In this document: piece after piece, positions 1 through 6,657 of the stretch | Position numbering within the stretch: position 1 is the first letter of the stretch | Layout: every line of letters starts with the position of its first letter | NCBI GenBank assembly: GCA_023453125.1 | Contig: JAEXUB010000110.1 | Coordinates: 1-6,861 of the forward strand | Length of the DNA: 6,861 bases | From: Bacteroidota bacterium | GTDB taxonomy: Bacteria; Bacteroidota; Ignavibacteria; Ignavibacteriales; Melioribacteraceae | Reading direction: 5' to 3' | Position numbers and translations under genes: made by a program | Notes under the pieces: generated by a model | The model's database searches: none | What the model saw: the letters and a program-made list of their open reading frames with translations, nothing else | What the model was told of the DNA's origin: nothing

Positions 1-576
1 GTTACTTCCGACGAAGACACGAGGAACGGAGTAATATTCCCGGAAAAATTCAATGGGAAATACCTGCGGCTTGAAAGGCCTAATAAAGTACAGCTATCAG
101 GGGGCCCAACCTCCGGCAATACAATAATTCTTTCGGAATCGGACGACCTTCGCAAATGGAAGATGATAGCGCCGGTTATGGGGGGCAGATTCCATTACTG
201 GGATGAGCTTATCGGTTCCGGTCCTACTCCGGTTAAAACAAGGGAAGGGTGGCTCCACATTTATCACGGCGTTGCAACACATTTCGGAAGCGCCAATATT
301 TATCAGGGCGGAGTATCTCTACTTGATTTGAAGGACCCGTCTAAAGTAATTGCCCGCGGCAAATATAATATTCTTGAACCGAGAGAACTATATGAACTTA
401 CCGGACAGGTTCCAAATGTTTGTTTCCCGAGCGGAATGATTGTAGAAGAATTTGACGGAGAGGGATTCGCTAAACCGGAGAGCAAAGTAAAAATTTATTA
501 CGGCGCGGCAGATACATCCGTAGGCCTGCTCGAAACTACTGTGCAGGAATTAATCAACGAAGCTAAAGCAGTATAA
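1..576 (+). CDS. GH130 family beta-mannoside phosphorylase/hydrolase, C-terminal part
   Basis: The reading frame is open from the first base, so this is the last 191 residues of a gene that starts upstream; GH130 proteins are usually about 320-390 residues, so the N-terminal part with the catalytic aspartate is missing. Seen motifs typical of GH130 are NGVIFPEKFNGKYLRLERP (residues 9-27 of the fragment), SGPTPVKTREGWLHIYHGV (73-91), LLDLKDPSKVIAR (107-119), the VPNVCFPSG block (137-145) and IYYGAAD (165-171), which close the five-bladed propeller. Characterised members phosphorolyse beta-mannosides (mannosylglucose, manno-oligosaccharides, mannosyl-GlcNAc) to mannose-1-phosphate in the cytoplasm; a subgroup are hydrolases. 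The conserved basic positions (R26, H89) suggest phosphorolysis, but the subfamily cannot be fixed from half a protein. It ends 10 bases before the CBM9-like gene, pointing to an operon with that gene and the GH125 mannosidase. Confidence 0.9.
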   Translation, partial: VTSDEDTRNGVIFPEKFNGKYLRLERPNKVQLSGGPTSGNTIILSESDDLRKWKMIAPVMGGRFHYWDELIGSGPTPVKTREGWLHIYHGVATHFGSANIYQGGVSLLDLKDPSKVIARGKYNILEPRELYELTGQVPNVCFPSGMIVEEFDGEGFAKPESKVKIYYGAADTSVGLLETTVQELINEAKAV

Positions 577-586
577 AGGTTTTTAT

Positions 587-1696
587 ATGAAATATATCCT
601 ATCATTTCTATTTTTAACTGTGGTTTCTTTAATTGCCCAGGATGGCATTAAGGAACCGGGTATTAAGTTTAACCCGAAGCATTACGTCTGCTATAAAAAA
701 GCCGATGCAATTAAAATTGACGGGATCCTGGATGAAAAATCGTGGGCCAGGGCAGAATGGACCGACTATTTTGTTGATATTGAAGGGGACCTGAAACCGC
801 AACCCCGTTTTAAGACAAGGGCAAAAATGCTGTGGGATAATAAATTCCTTTACATTGCCGCGGAACTTGAAGAACCGCAGCTTTGGGGAACAATAAAAAA
901 AAGAGATTCAGTAATCTTCAGGGATAACGACTTTGAAGTGTTTATTGACCCTGACGGAGATACGCATAAATATTATGAACTTGAAATTAACGCATTAGGC
1001 ACCCCCTGGGACCTGTTTCTTGTTAAACCTTACCGGGAAGAAGGTTCAGGGGCATATAACTCCTGGGACATCAAAGGATTGAAAGTAGGAGTGAGCCTGC
1101 AGGGAACATTAAACAACGCTTCGGATACCGATAAGGGGTGGAAATGCGAGATTGCCATTCCCTGGGAGGTATTAAGAGAAAGCTATTCTAATGAAAGCGC
1201 TCCCAAAATAGGTGAACAGTGGAGAATTAATTTCTCGCGCGTTCAATGGCGCTACAGCTGGAATAACGGCAGATATGTTAAATATATAAATCCAAAGACA
1301 AACCAGAATTATCCGGAGGACAATTGGGTCTGGAGTCCGCAGGGGATAATAAATATGCACTATCCCGAAATGTGGGGATTTATCCAATTCTCTGGAAAGA
1401 AGGCGGGAGAAGGAAAAGAAGTATTTGCTATCAGCCCGAGAGAAAATGCCAAATGGATTCTTAGAAAAATATACTACGCTCAGAGCAGTTACATTATTAA
1501 GAACGGAAAGTATGCCTCCGATATAAAGGAACTGGGACTTGAGAATCTTAAAGCTGACGGATATGCTTGGCCTCCCTTAATCGAGGGGGGAAAAAGAGTT
1601 TACAGCGCTGCAATTACCAGTCTGGATGGCAGGGAAACTGTTGCCATCAAACAGGATGGTGAAGTGAATGTATATAAAAAGGAAAATAAAAATTAA
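587..1696 (+). CDS. Secreted CBM9-like carbohydrate-binding protein with C-terminal extension
   Basis: This 369-residue protein has a short Sec signal peptide (residues 1-17, likely cleavage after SLIA, before Q18) with no lipobox cysteine, so it is probably periplasmic or released. Residues about 33-268 match the family-9-like carbohydrate-binding fold: IKIDGILDEKSW (42-53), MLWDNKFLYIAAELEEP (81-97), DNDFEVFIDPDGDTHKYYEL (113-132), INALGTPWDLFL (134-145), GWKCEIAIPWEVL (184-196), WRINFSRVQW (212-221), WVWSPQG (247-253) and the closing MWGFIQFS (262-269). Such domains bind sugar chains and often sit in glycan-utilisation loci; no catalytic site is recognisable. Residues about 285-365 form a separate tail resembling the globular part of type IV pilin-like proteins (see findings). 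The start is set by AAAGG at 575-579, which overlaps the upstream stop codon. It lies between the GH130 and GH125 genes with 10-base gaps, so co-expression and a role in capturing mannose-containing glycans are inferred. Confidence 0.85.
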   Translation: MKYILSFLFLTVVSLIAQDGIKEPGIKFNPKHYVCYKKADAIKIDGILDEKSWARAEWTDYFVDIEGDLKPQPRFKTRAKMLWDNKFLYIAAELEEPQLWGTIKKRDSVIFRDNDFEVFIDPDGDTHKYYELEINALGTPWDLFLVKPYREEGSGAYNSWDIKGLKVGVSLQGTLNNASDTDKGWKCEIAIPWEVLRESYSNESAPKIGEQWRINFSRVQWRYSWNNGRYVKYINPKTNQNYPEDNWVWSPQGIINMHYPEMWGFIQFSGKKAGEGKEVFAISPRENAKWILRKIYYAQSSYIIKNGKYASDIKELGLENLKADGYAWPPLIEGGKRVYSAAITSLDGRETVAIKQDGEVNVYKKENKN

Positions 1697-1701
1697 AGAG
1701 G
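1695..1701 (+). promoter_or_regulatory. Ribosome binding site fixing the GH125 start
   Basis: AAAGAGG lies five bases before the ATG at 1707 and overlaps the stop codon of the CBM9-like gene. It selects that ATG over an in-frame ATG at 1668, which lies inside the preceding gene and would put 13 lysine-rich residues in front of the Tat-type leader. Confidence 0.7.
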
Positions 1702-1706
1702 TAATA

Positions 1707-3134
1707 ATGGTAAACAGAAGAGACTTCTTAAAGACATCGGCACTTGCCGCGGCGGGAATGGCAATAGGCAAATCAAACATTAGTGCATTTGCACCCGGTT
1801 TTGAAAGCCGCAGGCCTAAATTTGGAGATAGAAAATTTATCAGCGACGCGGTTGAGGCCAAAATAATTGAACTGAAAAAGTATATTGCCGACGAAGAAAT
1901 GGGATGGCTGTTTGAAAACTGCTTCCCTAATACTCTGGACACCACGGTGAATTACAGAATAATTGATGGCAAACCGGACACATTTGTTATTACGGGGGAT
2001 ATAGACGCAATGTGGCTCCGTGATTCATCAGCGCAGGTATGGCCTTATATTCCTCTCGCAAAGGAGGATAAAAAACTTAAAGACCTGATTGCGGGAGTAA
2101 TCAACAAACAGGCAAAGTGCATTCTTATTGACCCTTATGCAAATGCATTTAACGACGGCCCAGCCGGAAGCCCCTGGGCAAAAGATTTAACGGATATGAA
2201 ACCGGAACTTCACGAAAGGAAGTGGGAGGTTGATTCTTTATGTTATCCTATCCGTCTTTCATACGGCTACTGGAAAGCTACCGGAGATATTTCCTGTTTT
2301 GATGATAACTGGAAAAAGGCGATGAATCTTGTTCTGGATACATTCATAGTCCAGCAGCGCAAGAAGGATAAAGGCCCATATAAATTCCAGCGCGTAACGG
2401 GATGGCAGACAGATACCGTTGCCGGCGGGGGATGGGGTAATCCTTTAAAGCCGGTTGGACTCATCTGCTCAATTTTCAGGCCATCGGACGATGCGACAAT
2501 TTTTCCATTCCTAATCCCGTCCAATTATTTTGCTGTAGTCTCTTTAAGGCAGCTGGCTGAAATATTCGTAAAAGTATTTAACGATAAGAGCTTTGCCGAC
2601 AGATGCATCGAACTGGCAGAAGAAGTTGAAAAAGCTCTGAGTGAATACGCGCACGTAAATCATTTTAGGCTTGGAAAGATAATAGCGTACGAAGTTGACG
2701 GATTCGGCAATCATCATTTTATGGATGATTCGAATGTGCCCAGCCTTCTATCGCTTCCATACCTTGGCGCGTTAAAAAAAGAGGACCCTCTTTACCTGAA
2801 TACAAGAAAATACCTGTTCAGCGGATATAATCCTTATTATTTCGAAGGGAAAGCGGCATCAGGAATAGGAGGCCCCCATTCCGGTATGGAAATGATCTGG
2901 CCTATGAGCTTTGTTATGAAGGCATTGACAAGCACAGATACCGTTGAGATTTCCGAATGCCTTAAATCGATAAAGGCTACCCATGCAGGAACCGGATTTA
3001 TTCACGAATCTTTCCATATGGATAATCCTGAGAAGTTTACAAGGAAATGGTTTGCCTGGGCAAATACTATTTTCGGCGAGCTAATATTGAAGACGTATGA
3101 AAATAATCCGGCTATTCTGAAACAGGCATTCTAA
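1707..3134 (+). CDS. GH125 exo-alpha-1,6-mannosidase, Tat-type signal peptide
   Basis: This 475-residue protein belongs to the metal-independent GH125 family (formerly DUF1237), inverting exo-mannosidases that remove non-reducing alpha-1,6-linked mannose. Residues 3-9 (NRRDFLK) followed by a hydrophobic alanine-rich stretch form a twin-arginine leader, so the folded enzyme is probably exported to the periplasm. The (alpha/alpha)6 domain carries family blocks: TFVITGDIDAMWLRDSSAQV (92-111), IDPYANAFND (141-150), KWEVDSLCYPIRLSYGYWKA (172-191), FRPSDDATIFPFLIPSNYFA (257-276), GIGGPHSGMEMIWPMS (386-401) and GFIHESFHMDNP (430-441). D261 and E434 are the likely general acid and base: their 173-residue spacing equals that of D220 and E393, recalled from the Clostridium perfringens enzyme. 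The ATG at 1707 is chosen for its Shine-Dalgarno and the leader. It is the last gene of the apparent GH130/CBM9/GH125 operon, with a convergent transporter gene 32 bases downstream. Leader cleavage could yield a soluble or membrane-anchored enzyme. Confidence 0.93.
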   Translation: MVNRRDFLKTSALAAAGMAIGKSNISAFAPGFESRRPKFGDRKFISDAVEAKIIELKKYIADEEMGWLFENCFPNTLDTTVNYRIIDGKPDTFVITGDIDAMWLRDSSAQVWPYIPLAKEDKKLKDLIAGVINKQAKCILIDPYANAFNDGPAGSPWAKDLTDMKPELHERKWEVDSLCYPIRLSYGYWKATGDISCFDDNWKKAMNLVLDTFIVQQRKKDKGPYKFQRVTGWQTDTVAGGGWGNPLKPVGLICSIFRPSDDATIFPFLIPSNYFAVVSLRQLAEIFVKVFNDKSFADRCIELAEEVEKALSEYAHVNHFRLGKIIAYEVDGFGNHHFMDDSNVPSLLSLPYLGALKKEDPLYLNTRKYLFSGYNPYYFEGKAASGIGGPHSGMEMIWPMSFVMKALTSTDTVEISECLKSIKATHAGTGFIHESFHMDNPEKFTRKWFAWANTIFGELILKTYENNPAILKQAF

Positions 3135-3145
3135 ATAATTTATTA

Positions 3146-3161
3146 TCCGGCAGCCGGCGGA
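3146..3161. terminator. Weak GC-rich hairpin between convergent genes
   Basis: A short inverted repeat (CCGG-CAG-CCGG, or alternatively TCCG paired with CGGA) fills most of the 32-base gap between the GH125 gene and the convergent transporter gene. The stem is only 4 pairs and no clean T-run follows on the + strand; on the - strand an AT-rich stretch follows (ATAATAAATTATTT). It may help end transcription from either side, but the evidence is slight. Confidence 0.25.
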
Positions 3162-3166
3162 AAATT

Positions 3167-4081
3167 CTAATTCTGTCTGCTGCCCGGATTTATTTGAATT
3201 GAACCCACCTTGATAATTGCGATAAATAGAAGTCCTGCACCAATCCACTGAACGGGACTAAGAATATTATCCCTTATAAAGTATTCAAGAATAACCGCAG
3301 TAAGGGGGAAAGCCAGTTCGCAAATTGTAGCAACGGAGGCTGAGATTCTTTTAAGCCCGTAATAATAAAGAAAAATGGCGGGCCCGCCTGTCAATAAAGC
3401 CACCAGAATAAAAACCCCCCATTGGCTGCCGGTAACATTGCCGAATTCATTCAGGTTACCGCTGAATGCTGAAATGAAAAGCATAATTACAGCCGCAATT
3501 GCAAATCGAAGGTAGGTACCAACCGCAAAATTTACATTTTTTAGGGCAGCTTTACTTAATACTGTAGAGGCGCCGAATGACGAAGCGGCAATTAAAGCAA
3601 ACAAGGCGGCTATTGCGGTCTTATCACCGGTACTAAGGTTTGGAAGGGAATAGCCGAATGTCATCAGATATGCCCCTGCTATAGCCAGTCCCCCCCAAAG
3701 AAAAAATACCTTTGATAATTTTTCTTTCAGCAGAAGTGAGGCAAGCAGAAGAGCAAATACCGGCTGCAGTTTCTGAATGAGAATGACGACAGATAAATTT
3801 ATATAGTTAACATAAAAGAGGGCTTTTGTGATTGCCATAGTGCCGATAGCTTCCCCCAGCAGAGCAACTGCAATAAAGGCTATTAAGTCCCTGCGGCCTA
3901 ATCCTCTTATAGAACTGAAATTCTTTATTAGAATAGGGGTAAGGGCAATAGTAATAATTGAGCAGCCGATGAAGACAACAAAGGGAACCGGCAGGCTGTA
4001 GAGGGAGGGGCGCAGGATAATACCGTCGATACCCCATAGCGAAGCGGCAATTATAACGAACAATGGAGAGAATTTTTTCAT
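3167..4081 (-). CDS. DMT-superfamily (EamA) membrane transporter
   Basis: This is a 304-residue, very hydrophobic protein with about ten predicted membrane helices arranged as two EamA repeats (about residues 7-140 and 155-293). Both repeats end in the characteristic block: KLQPVFALLLASLLLKEKLS (104-123) and ELAFPLTAVILEYFIRDNIL (255-274), and the N-terminal LFVIIAASLWGIDGIILRP (7-25) is typical of drug/metabolite exporters of the inner membrane. Length matches the family (about 280-310). Substrates of such proteins range over amino acids, nucleotides and other metabolites and cannot be told from sequence. The ATG at 4081 is chosen because it places the first helix right after MKKFSP; a TTG at 4105, preceded by AAGG (4110-4113), would add eight residues and is a real alternative. 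The gene is divergent from pgi and convergent with the mannosidase gene, so it is probably its own transcription unit. Confidence 0.88.
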   Translation of the reverse strand: MKKFSPLFVIIAASLWGIDGIILRPSLYSLPVPFVVFIGCSIITIALTPILIKNFSSIRGLGRRDLIAFIAVALLGEAIGTMAITKALFYVNYINLSVVILIQKLQPVFALLLASLLLKEKLSKVFFLWGGLAIAGAYLMTFGYSLPNLSTGDKTAIAALFALIAASSFGASTVLSKAALKNVNFAVGTYLRFAIAAVIMLFISAFSGNLNEFGNVTGSQWGVFILVALLTGGPAIFLYYYGLKRISASVATICELAFPLTAVILEYFIRDNILSPVQWIGAGLLFIAIIKVGSIQINPGSRQN

Positions 4082-4127
4082 AATGCTCAAAATTTGACAG
4101 CTCAATTTACCTTAGAATAGAACAAAT

Positions 4128-4156
4128 TTCAAAGTGATTGAAAGTCTTTTTATATT
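4128..4156 (+). promoter_or_regulatory. Candidate sigma-70-like promoter of pgi
   Basis: TTCAAA (4128-4133) and TATATT (4151-4156) are spaced by 17 bases and resemble -35 and -10 boxes (4/6 and 5/6 matches to the general consensus). Transcription would start near 4163, giving a leader of about 18 bases that just holds the Shine-Dalgarno site. It lies in the only long intergenic gap, between the divergent transporter and pgi. In AT-rich spacer DNA such matches are easily found by chance, and Bacteroidota-type promoters differ from this consensus. Confidence 0.35.
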
Positions 4157-4169
4157 ACAGATTAAAATC

Positions 4170-4175
4170 AGGAGA
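4170..4175 (+). promoter_or_regulatory. Shine-Dalgarno site of pgi
   Basis: AGGAGA, the strongest Shine-Dalgarno match in the window, ends five bases before the ATG at 4181 and supports that start codon. Confidence 0.65.
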
Positions 4176-4180
4176 TAAAA

Positions 4181-5869
4181 ATGTCAAATTTCGTAATATA
4201 CCCGGGTGCCGAAGAGGGGGGCTTTAAAAAGGCTTTTGATGCAATAATCGATAATAAAGTAATTGAAAGAATCTGGAAGAAAGATCATACAGTATGGAGT
4301 GAAAACCCAACTGAGATATCGAACAGGTTAGGCTGGCTCGATTCCCCGGATCAGGCTAAAGAAATGGCTGGAGAAATTAACTCTTTTGTTGAAGAGATAA
4401 GAAAAGAGGGATTTGAGACAGCTCTTCTGCTTGGAATGGGAGGCTCAAGTCTGGCTCCGGAAGTGTTCAGCAGGGTAATTGGTACAAAGAATGGTTACCT
4501 TAATCTGTCGGTCCTCGACAGCACACATCCCGATATGGTTGCCCGCGTCATAAACAAACTCAATCCCGAAAAGACTCTATACATTGTTTCTACAAAGTCG
4601 GGGGGAACGATAGAAACGATTTCTTTTATGAAATTTTTCTACAATTATGTATCGGATAAATTAGGAAGAGAAGAGGCGGGCAGGCACTTTTTGGCAATAA
4701 CAGATCCTGGAAGCGGACTTGAGGATTATGCATGTAAACTTAATTTCAGGAAGATATTCCTTAATAATCCCGATATTGGAGGCAGATTCAGCGCAGTATC
4801 AATGTTCGGACTTGTCCCTGCGGCCCTGATTGGAGCAGACATAAGCAGGCTTTTAAGAGAAACATTCTCAATAATGGAAGAAGCGAAGAAACCATCTGCA
4901 GGGAATTCCGCGGCGGAAATTGGAGCTCTCGTTGGGTGCGCTGCGCAGAATAAGAGAGACAAGCTAACTTTTGTAATTTCCGATTCACTGGCCCACTTTG
5001 GAGTTTGGGTGGAGCAGCTGATTGCCGAGAGTACAGGAAAGATTGGAAAAGGGATACTGCCCATCGAAAGGGAAAAGGTTCTCCTGCCGGAGAGATATAA
5101 GAATGACCGGCTTTTTGTTTATTTAAGAAAAAAGGGAGAGACTCAATTCCAGAATGAAATAGAGAAGATAATGGCTATTGGGTTCCCGGTTATCAGCATT
5201 GAACTTGACGATGAATACCGGTTATGCGCAGAATTCTTCCGCTGGGAATTTGCGACTGCGGTAACAGGCTGCATAATTAAAGTACAGCCATTCGACCAGC
5301 CGGATGTTGAGTCGGCAAAAATTATTGCCAGGGAAACCATCAAAAAGTATCAGGAAGAGGGAAAACTGGAGAAACCGGAAACCTTTTTCAGTGAAAAGGG
5401 AATAGAAGTAATAACGGATGCAAATGGAACAACCATAAAGGATGTATTAAAAGAGGTTTTAGGATCTCATCTAAATAGAGAAACCGGATACGTTGCCATT
5501 CATTCATATACTAAGGATTCTGTGGAAGTTGAGGAAAAGCTTCAAGCTCTCCGTTCGGCAATCCAGGAAAAATATAATACCGCTACAACCGTTGGGTACG
5601 GTCCCCGGTTTCTTCATTCTACCGGGCAGCTTCATAAAGGGGATGCGGGAAATGGAGTGTTTATTCAGATAGTTGATGAAGGAGAAAATGATTTCGGTAT
5701 TCCGGAAGAACCGGGGGGTGCAAATTCTCTTTTCTCTTTTAAAACGCTTGTTTCGGCACAATCGATCGGGGATAGGCAGGCTTTATTGAATAATGGAAGA
5801 AAAGTCATTTGTTTTACAACCCGGGGGAATGTGATAAATGCTATTTCCATTTTAATTGAAAATCTATAA
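4181..5869 (+). CDS. pgi: Glucose-6-phosphate isomerase, transaldolase-fusion type but stand-alone
   Basis: This 562-residue cytoplasmic enzyme interconverts glucose-6-phosphate and fructose-6-phosphate in glycolysis and gluconeogenesis. It has two SIS sugar-phosphate domains: the first with LLGMGGSSLAPEVF (83-96) and the phosphate-binding STKSGGTIET (137-146), the second with EQLIAESTGKIGKG (278-291), whose E283 is the likely catalytic base. The PGI blocks PFDQPDVESAK (370-380) and GPRFLHSTGQLHKG (474-487), with active-site K486, are intact. Its wording (NRLGWLDSP near residue 48, NPDIGGRFSAVSMFGLVPAA at 196-215, RFLHSTGQLHKG) is that of the isomerase half of bifunctional transaldolase/PGI proteins rather than of the short classical enzyme, yet no transaldolase domain precedes it. 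The start is well supported by AGGAG. No glycolytic neighbour is present; the mannoside genes to the left could feed fructose-6-phosphate to it. Key residues are present, so it is expected to be active. Confidence 0.93.
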   Translation: MSNFVIYPGAEEGGFKKAFDAIIDNKVIERIWKKDHTVWSENPTEISNRLGWLDSPDQAKEMAGEINSFVEEIRKEGFETALLLGMGGSSLAPEVFSRVIGTKNGYLNLSVLDSTHPDMVARVINKLNPEKTLYIVSTKSGGTIETISFMKFFYNYVSDKLGREEAGRHFLAITDPGSGLEDYACKLNFRKIFLNNPDIGGRFSAVSMFGLVPAALIGADISRLLRETFSIMEEAKKPSAGNSAAEIGALVGCAAQNKRDKLTFVISDSLAHFGVWVEQLIAESTGKIGKGILPIEREKVLLPERYKNDRLFVYLRKKGETQFQNEIEKIMAIGFPVISIELDDEYRLCAEFFRWEFATAVTGCIIKVQPFDQPDVESAKIIARETIKKYQEEGKLEKPETFFSEKGIEVITDANGTTIKDVLKEVLGSHLNRETGYVAIHSYTKDSVEVEEKLQALRSAIQEKYNTATTVGYGPRFLHSTGQLHKGDAGNGVFIQIVDEGENDFGIPEEPGGANSLFSFKTLVSAQSIGDRQALLNNGRKVICFTTRGNVINAISILIENL

Positions 5870-5876
5870 TTTATAG
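5864..5876 (+). promoter_or_regulatory. Palindrome with perfect -10 box at the end of pgi
   Basis: CTATAA-T-TTATAG is a perfect 6+1+6 inverted repeat that overlaps the pgi stop codon and contains TATAAT (5865-5870). Transcription from it would begin near 5877, about 30 bases before the lipoprotein start. No good -35 box is seen 15-19 bases upstream. It could be a promoter, a small operator, or a chance AT-rich palindrome. Confidence 0.3.
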
Positions 5877-5906
5877 TCATTAAAGATTCATATAAAGGAT
5901 TCTAAA

Positions 5907-6623
5907 ATGAAGAAGAGGATATATATTTTTTCTCTTGTTGCCCTGGTTTTACTTGTTGGGTGCAAGGGGAAAGGGAATAACCCGGTATCGCCTAATATGG
6001 ACTCGTTCAGCAGTTCGGAATATGCCGTAATTGATTTCAACGATCTTCTTAACAGTGTAACGGGACCAACGGTAGATACTCCTATGGAATGCGACAATTC
6101 AATGATAAATTATTCCTTTATGTCAAACGGTCAAAACGCCCTTATGCTCGGCGGTGATATGATGATGGGGCCCGGAAGAAAAGGGGGAATGCCCGGCTGG
6201 ATTGAAAGGTTTGATTACCGGAAGCATCTCGGAAGGATTCTAAGACAGCTTGAATTGAGCGAGGAACAGAGAAATTCCATTAAAGAATTTATGGTTACCT
6301 TCCATACCGGTATGAAGCCTCTTGCAAAGGAATTTTCCATTGCCGTAAGAGAAATTCTTAGAGAGGCAAATCAGCTGCGAAAGGAGATTATCCGCAGGCT
6401 GCGGAATGGGGAATTGACAGAGGAACAGGCCCGCGTAGAATTAAATGCTCTGAATAATGATACAAAAGATAAGATTAAGAATGCTCCTGAGGTTTTAAGG
6501 ATAAAGGGGGAGATGTGTGTTTTAAGGACCGGGCTATTAGGAAGCATTGAATCTGTACTTACCGAAGCTCAAAAAAACAAATGGAACAGCTGGATTTCTG
6601 AGCAGGCTGATCCTTGCAGCTAA
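5907..6623 (+). CDS. Lipoprotein with LTxxQ motifs, CpxP/Spy-like
   Basis: This 238-residue protein begins with a lipoprotein signal peptide: two lysines, a hydrophobic core and the lipobox LVGC (16-19), so C19 should be lipidated and the protein membrane-anchored outside the cytoplasm. Residues 20-58 are a low-complexity linker. Residues 60-95 are methionine-rich (M60, M66, M72, M80, MMM at 85-87, M95) and end in GPGRKGGMPG. Residues about 100-235 are predicted helical and charged, with three LTxxQ-like motifs: LSEEQ (117-121), LTEEQ (170-174) and LTEAQ (218-222), the hallmark of CpxP/Spy/CnrX-type periplasmic stress or metal-linked proteins. Three further cysteines (C62, C204, C237) could form a disulfide or bind metal. 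The start has AAAGGA (5894-5899) seven bases ahead. The gene is 37 bases after pgi, so it could be read through from it, but the functions appear unrelated. Its exact role is unknown. Confidence 0.8.
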   Translation: MKKRIYIFSLVALVLLVGCKGKGNNPVSPNMDSFSSSEYAVIDFNDLLNSVTGPTVDTPMECDNSMINYSFMSNGQNALMLGGDMMMGPGRKGGMPGWIERFDYRKHLGRILRQLELSEEQRNSIKEFMVTFHTGMKPLAKEFSIAVREILREANQLRKEIIRRLRNGELTEEQARVELNALNNDTKDKIKNAPEVLRIKGEMCVLRTGLLGSIESVLTEAQKNKWNSWISEQADPCS

Positions 6624-6629
6624 AATTCA

Positions 6630-6657
6630 GGGGGTACTAAGCGTGCCCCTCATTTTT
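6630..6657 (+). terminator. Intrinsic terminator after the lipoprotein gene
   Basis: GGGGTAC (6631-6637) pairs with GTGCCCC (6643-6649), with one internal G-T wobble and a possible outer G-T pair, around a five-base loop TAAGC. The stem is followed by CATTTTTC, a run of five T. It begins seven bases after the lipoprotein stop codon. The hairpin also contains the last codons and TAG stop (6637-6639) of the convergent MATE gene; on the - strand it is followed only by a weaker TGAATTTTAG, so it may end transcription from both sides. Confidence 0.7.

Noticed and set aside
1668..1706. In-frame upstream ATG adding 13 residues to the GH125 enzyme
   Set aside because: It lies inside the CBM9-like gene, has no good ribosome binding site and would bury the Tat-type leader behind a lysine-rich segment; the ATG at 1707 has AAAGAGG.
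1577..1945. Antisense open frame of 122 codons with hydrophobic stretches across the CBM9/GH125 junction
   Set aside because: It overlaps two well-supported coding regions on the opposite strand, has no family resemblance, and its hydrophobicity is what the complement of such sequence gives.
4094..4099. Perfect TTGACA on the + strand between the divergent genes
   Set aside because: No -10-like box lies 16-18 bases downstream; the nearest, TAGAAT at 4113, leaves a spacer of only 13 bases.
4726..5064. Antisense open frame of 112 codons inside pgi
   Set aside because: The + strand here encodes conserved PGI blocks, and no ribosome binding site or recognisable protein is present on the other strand.
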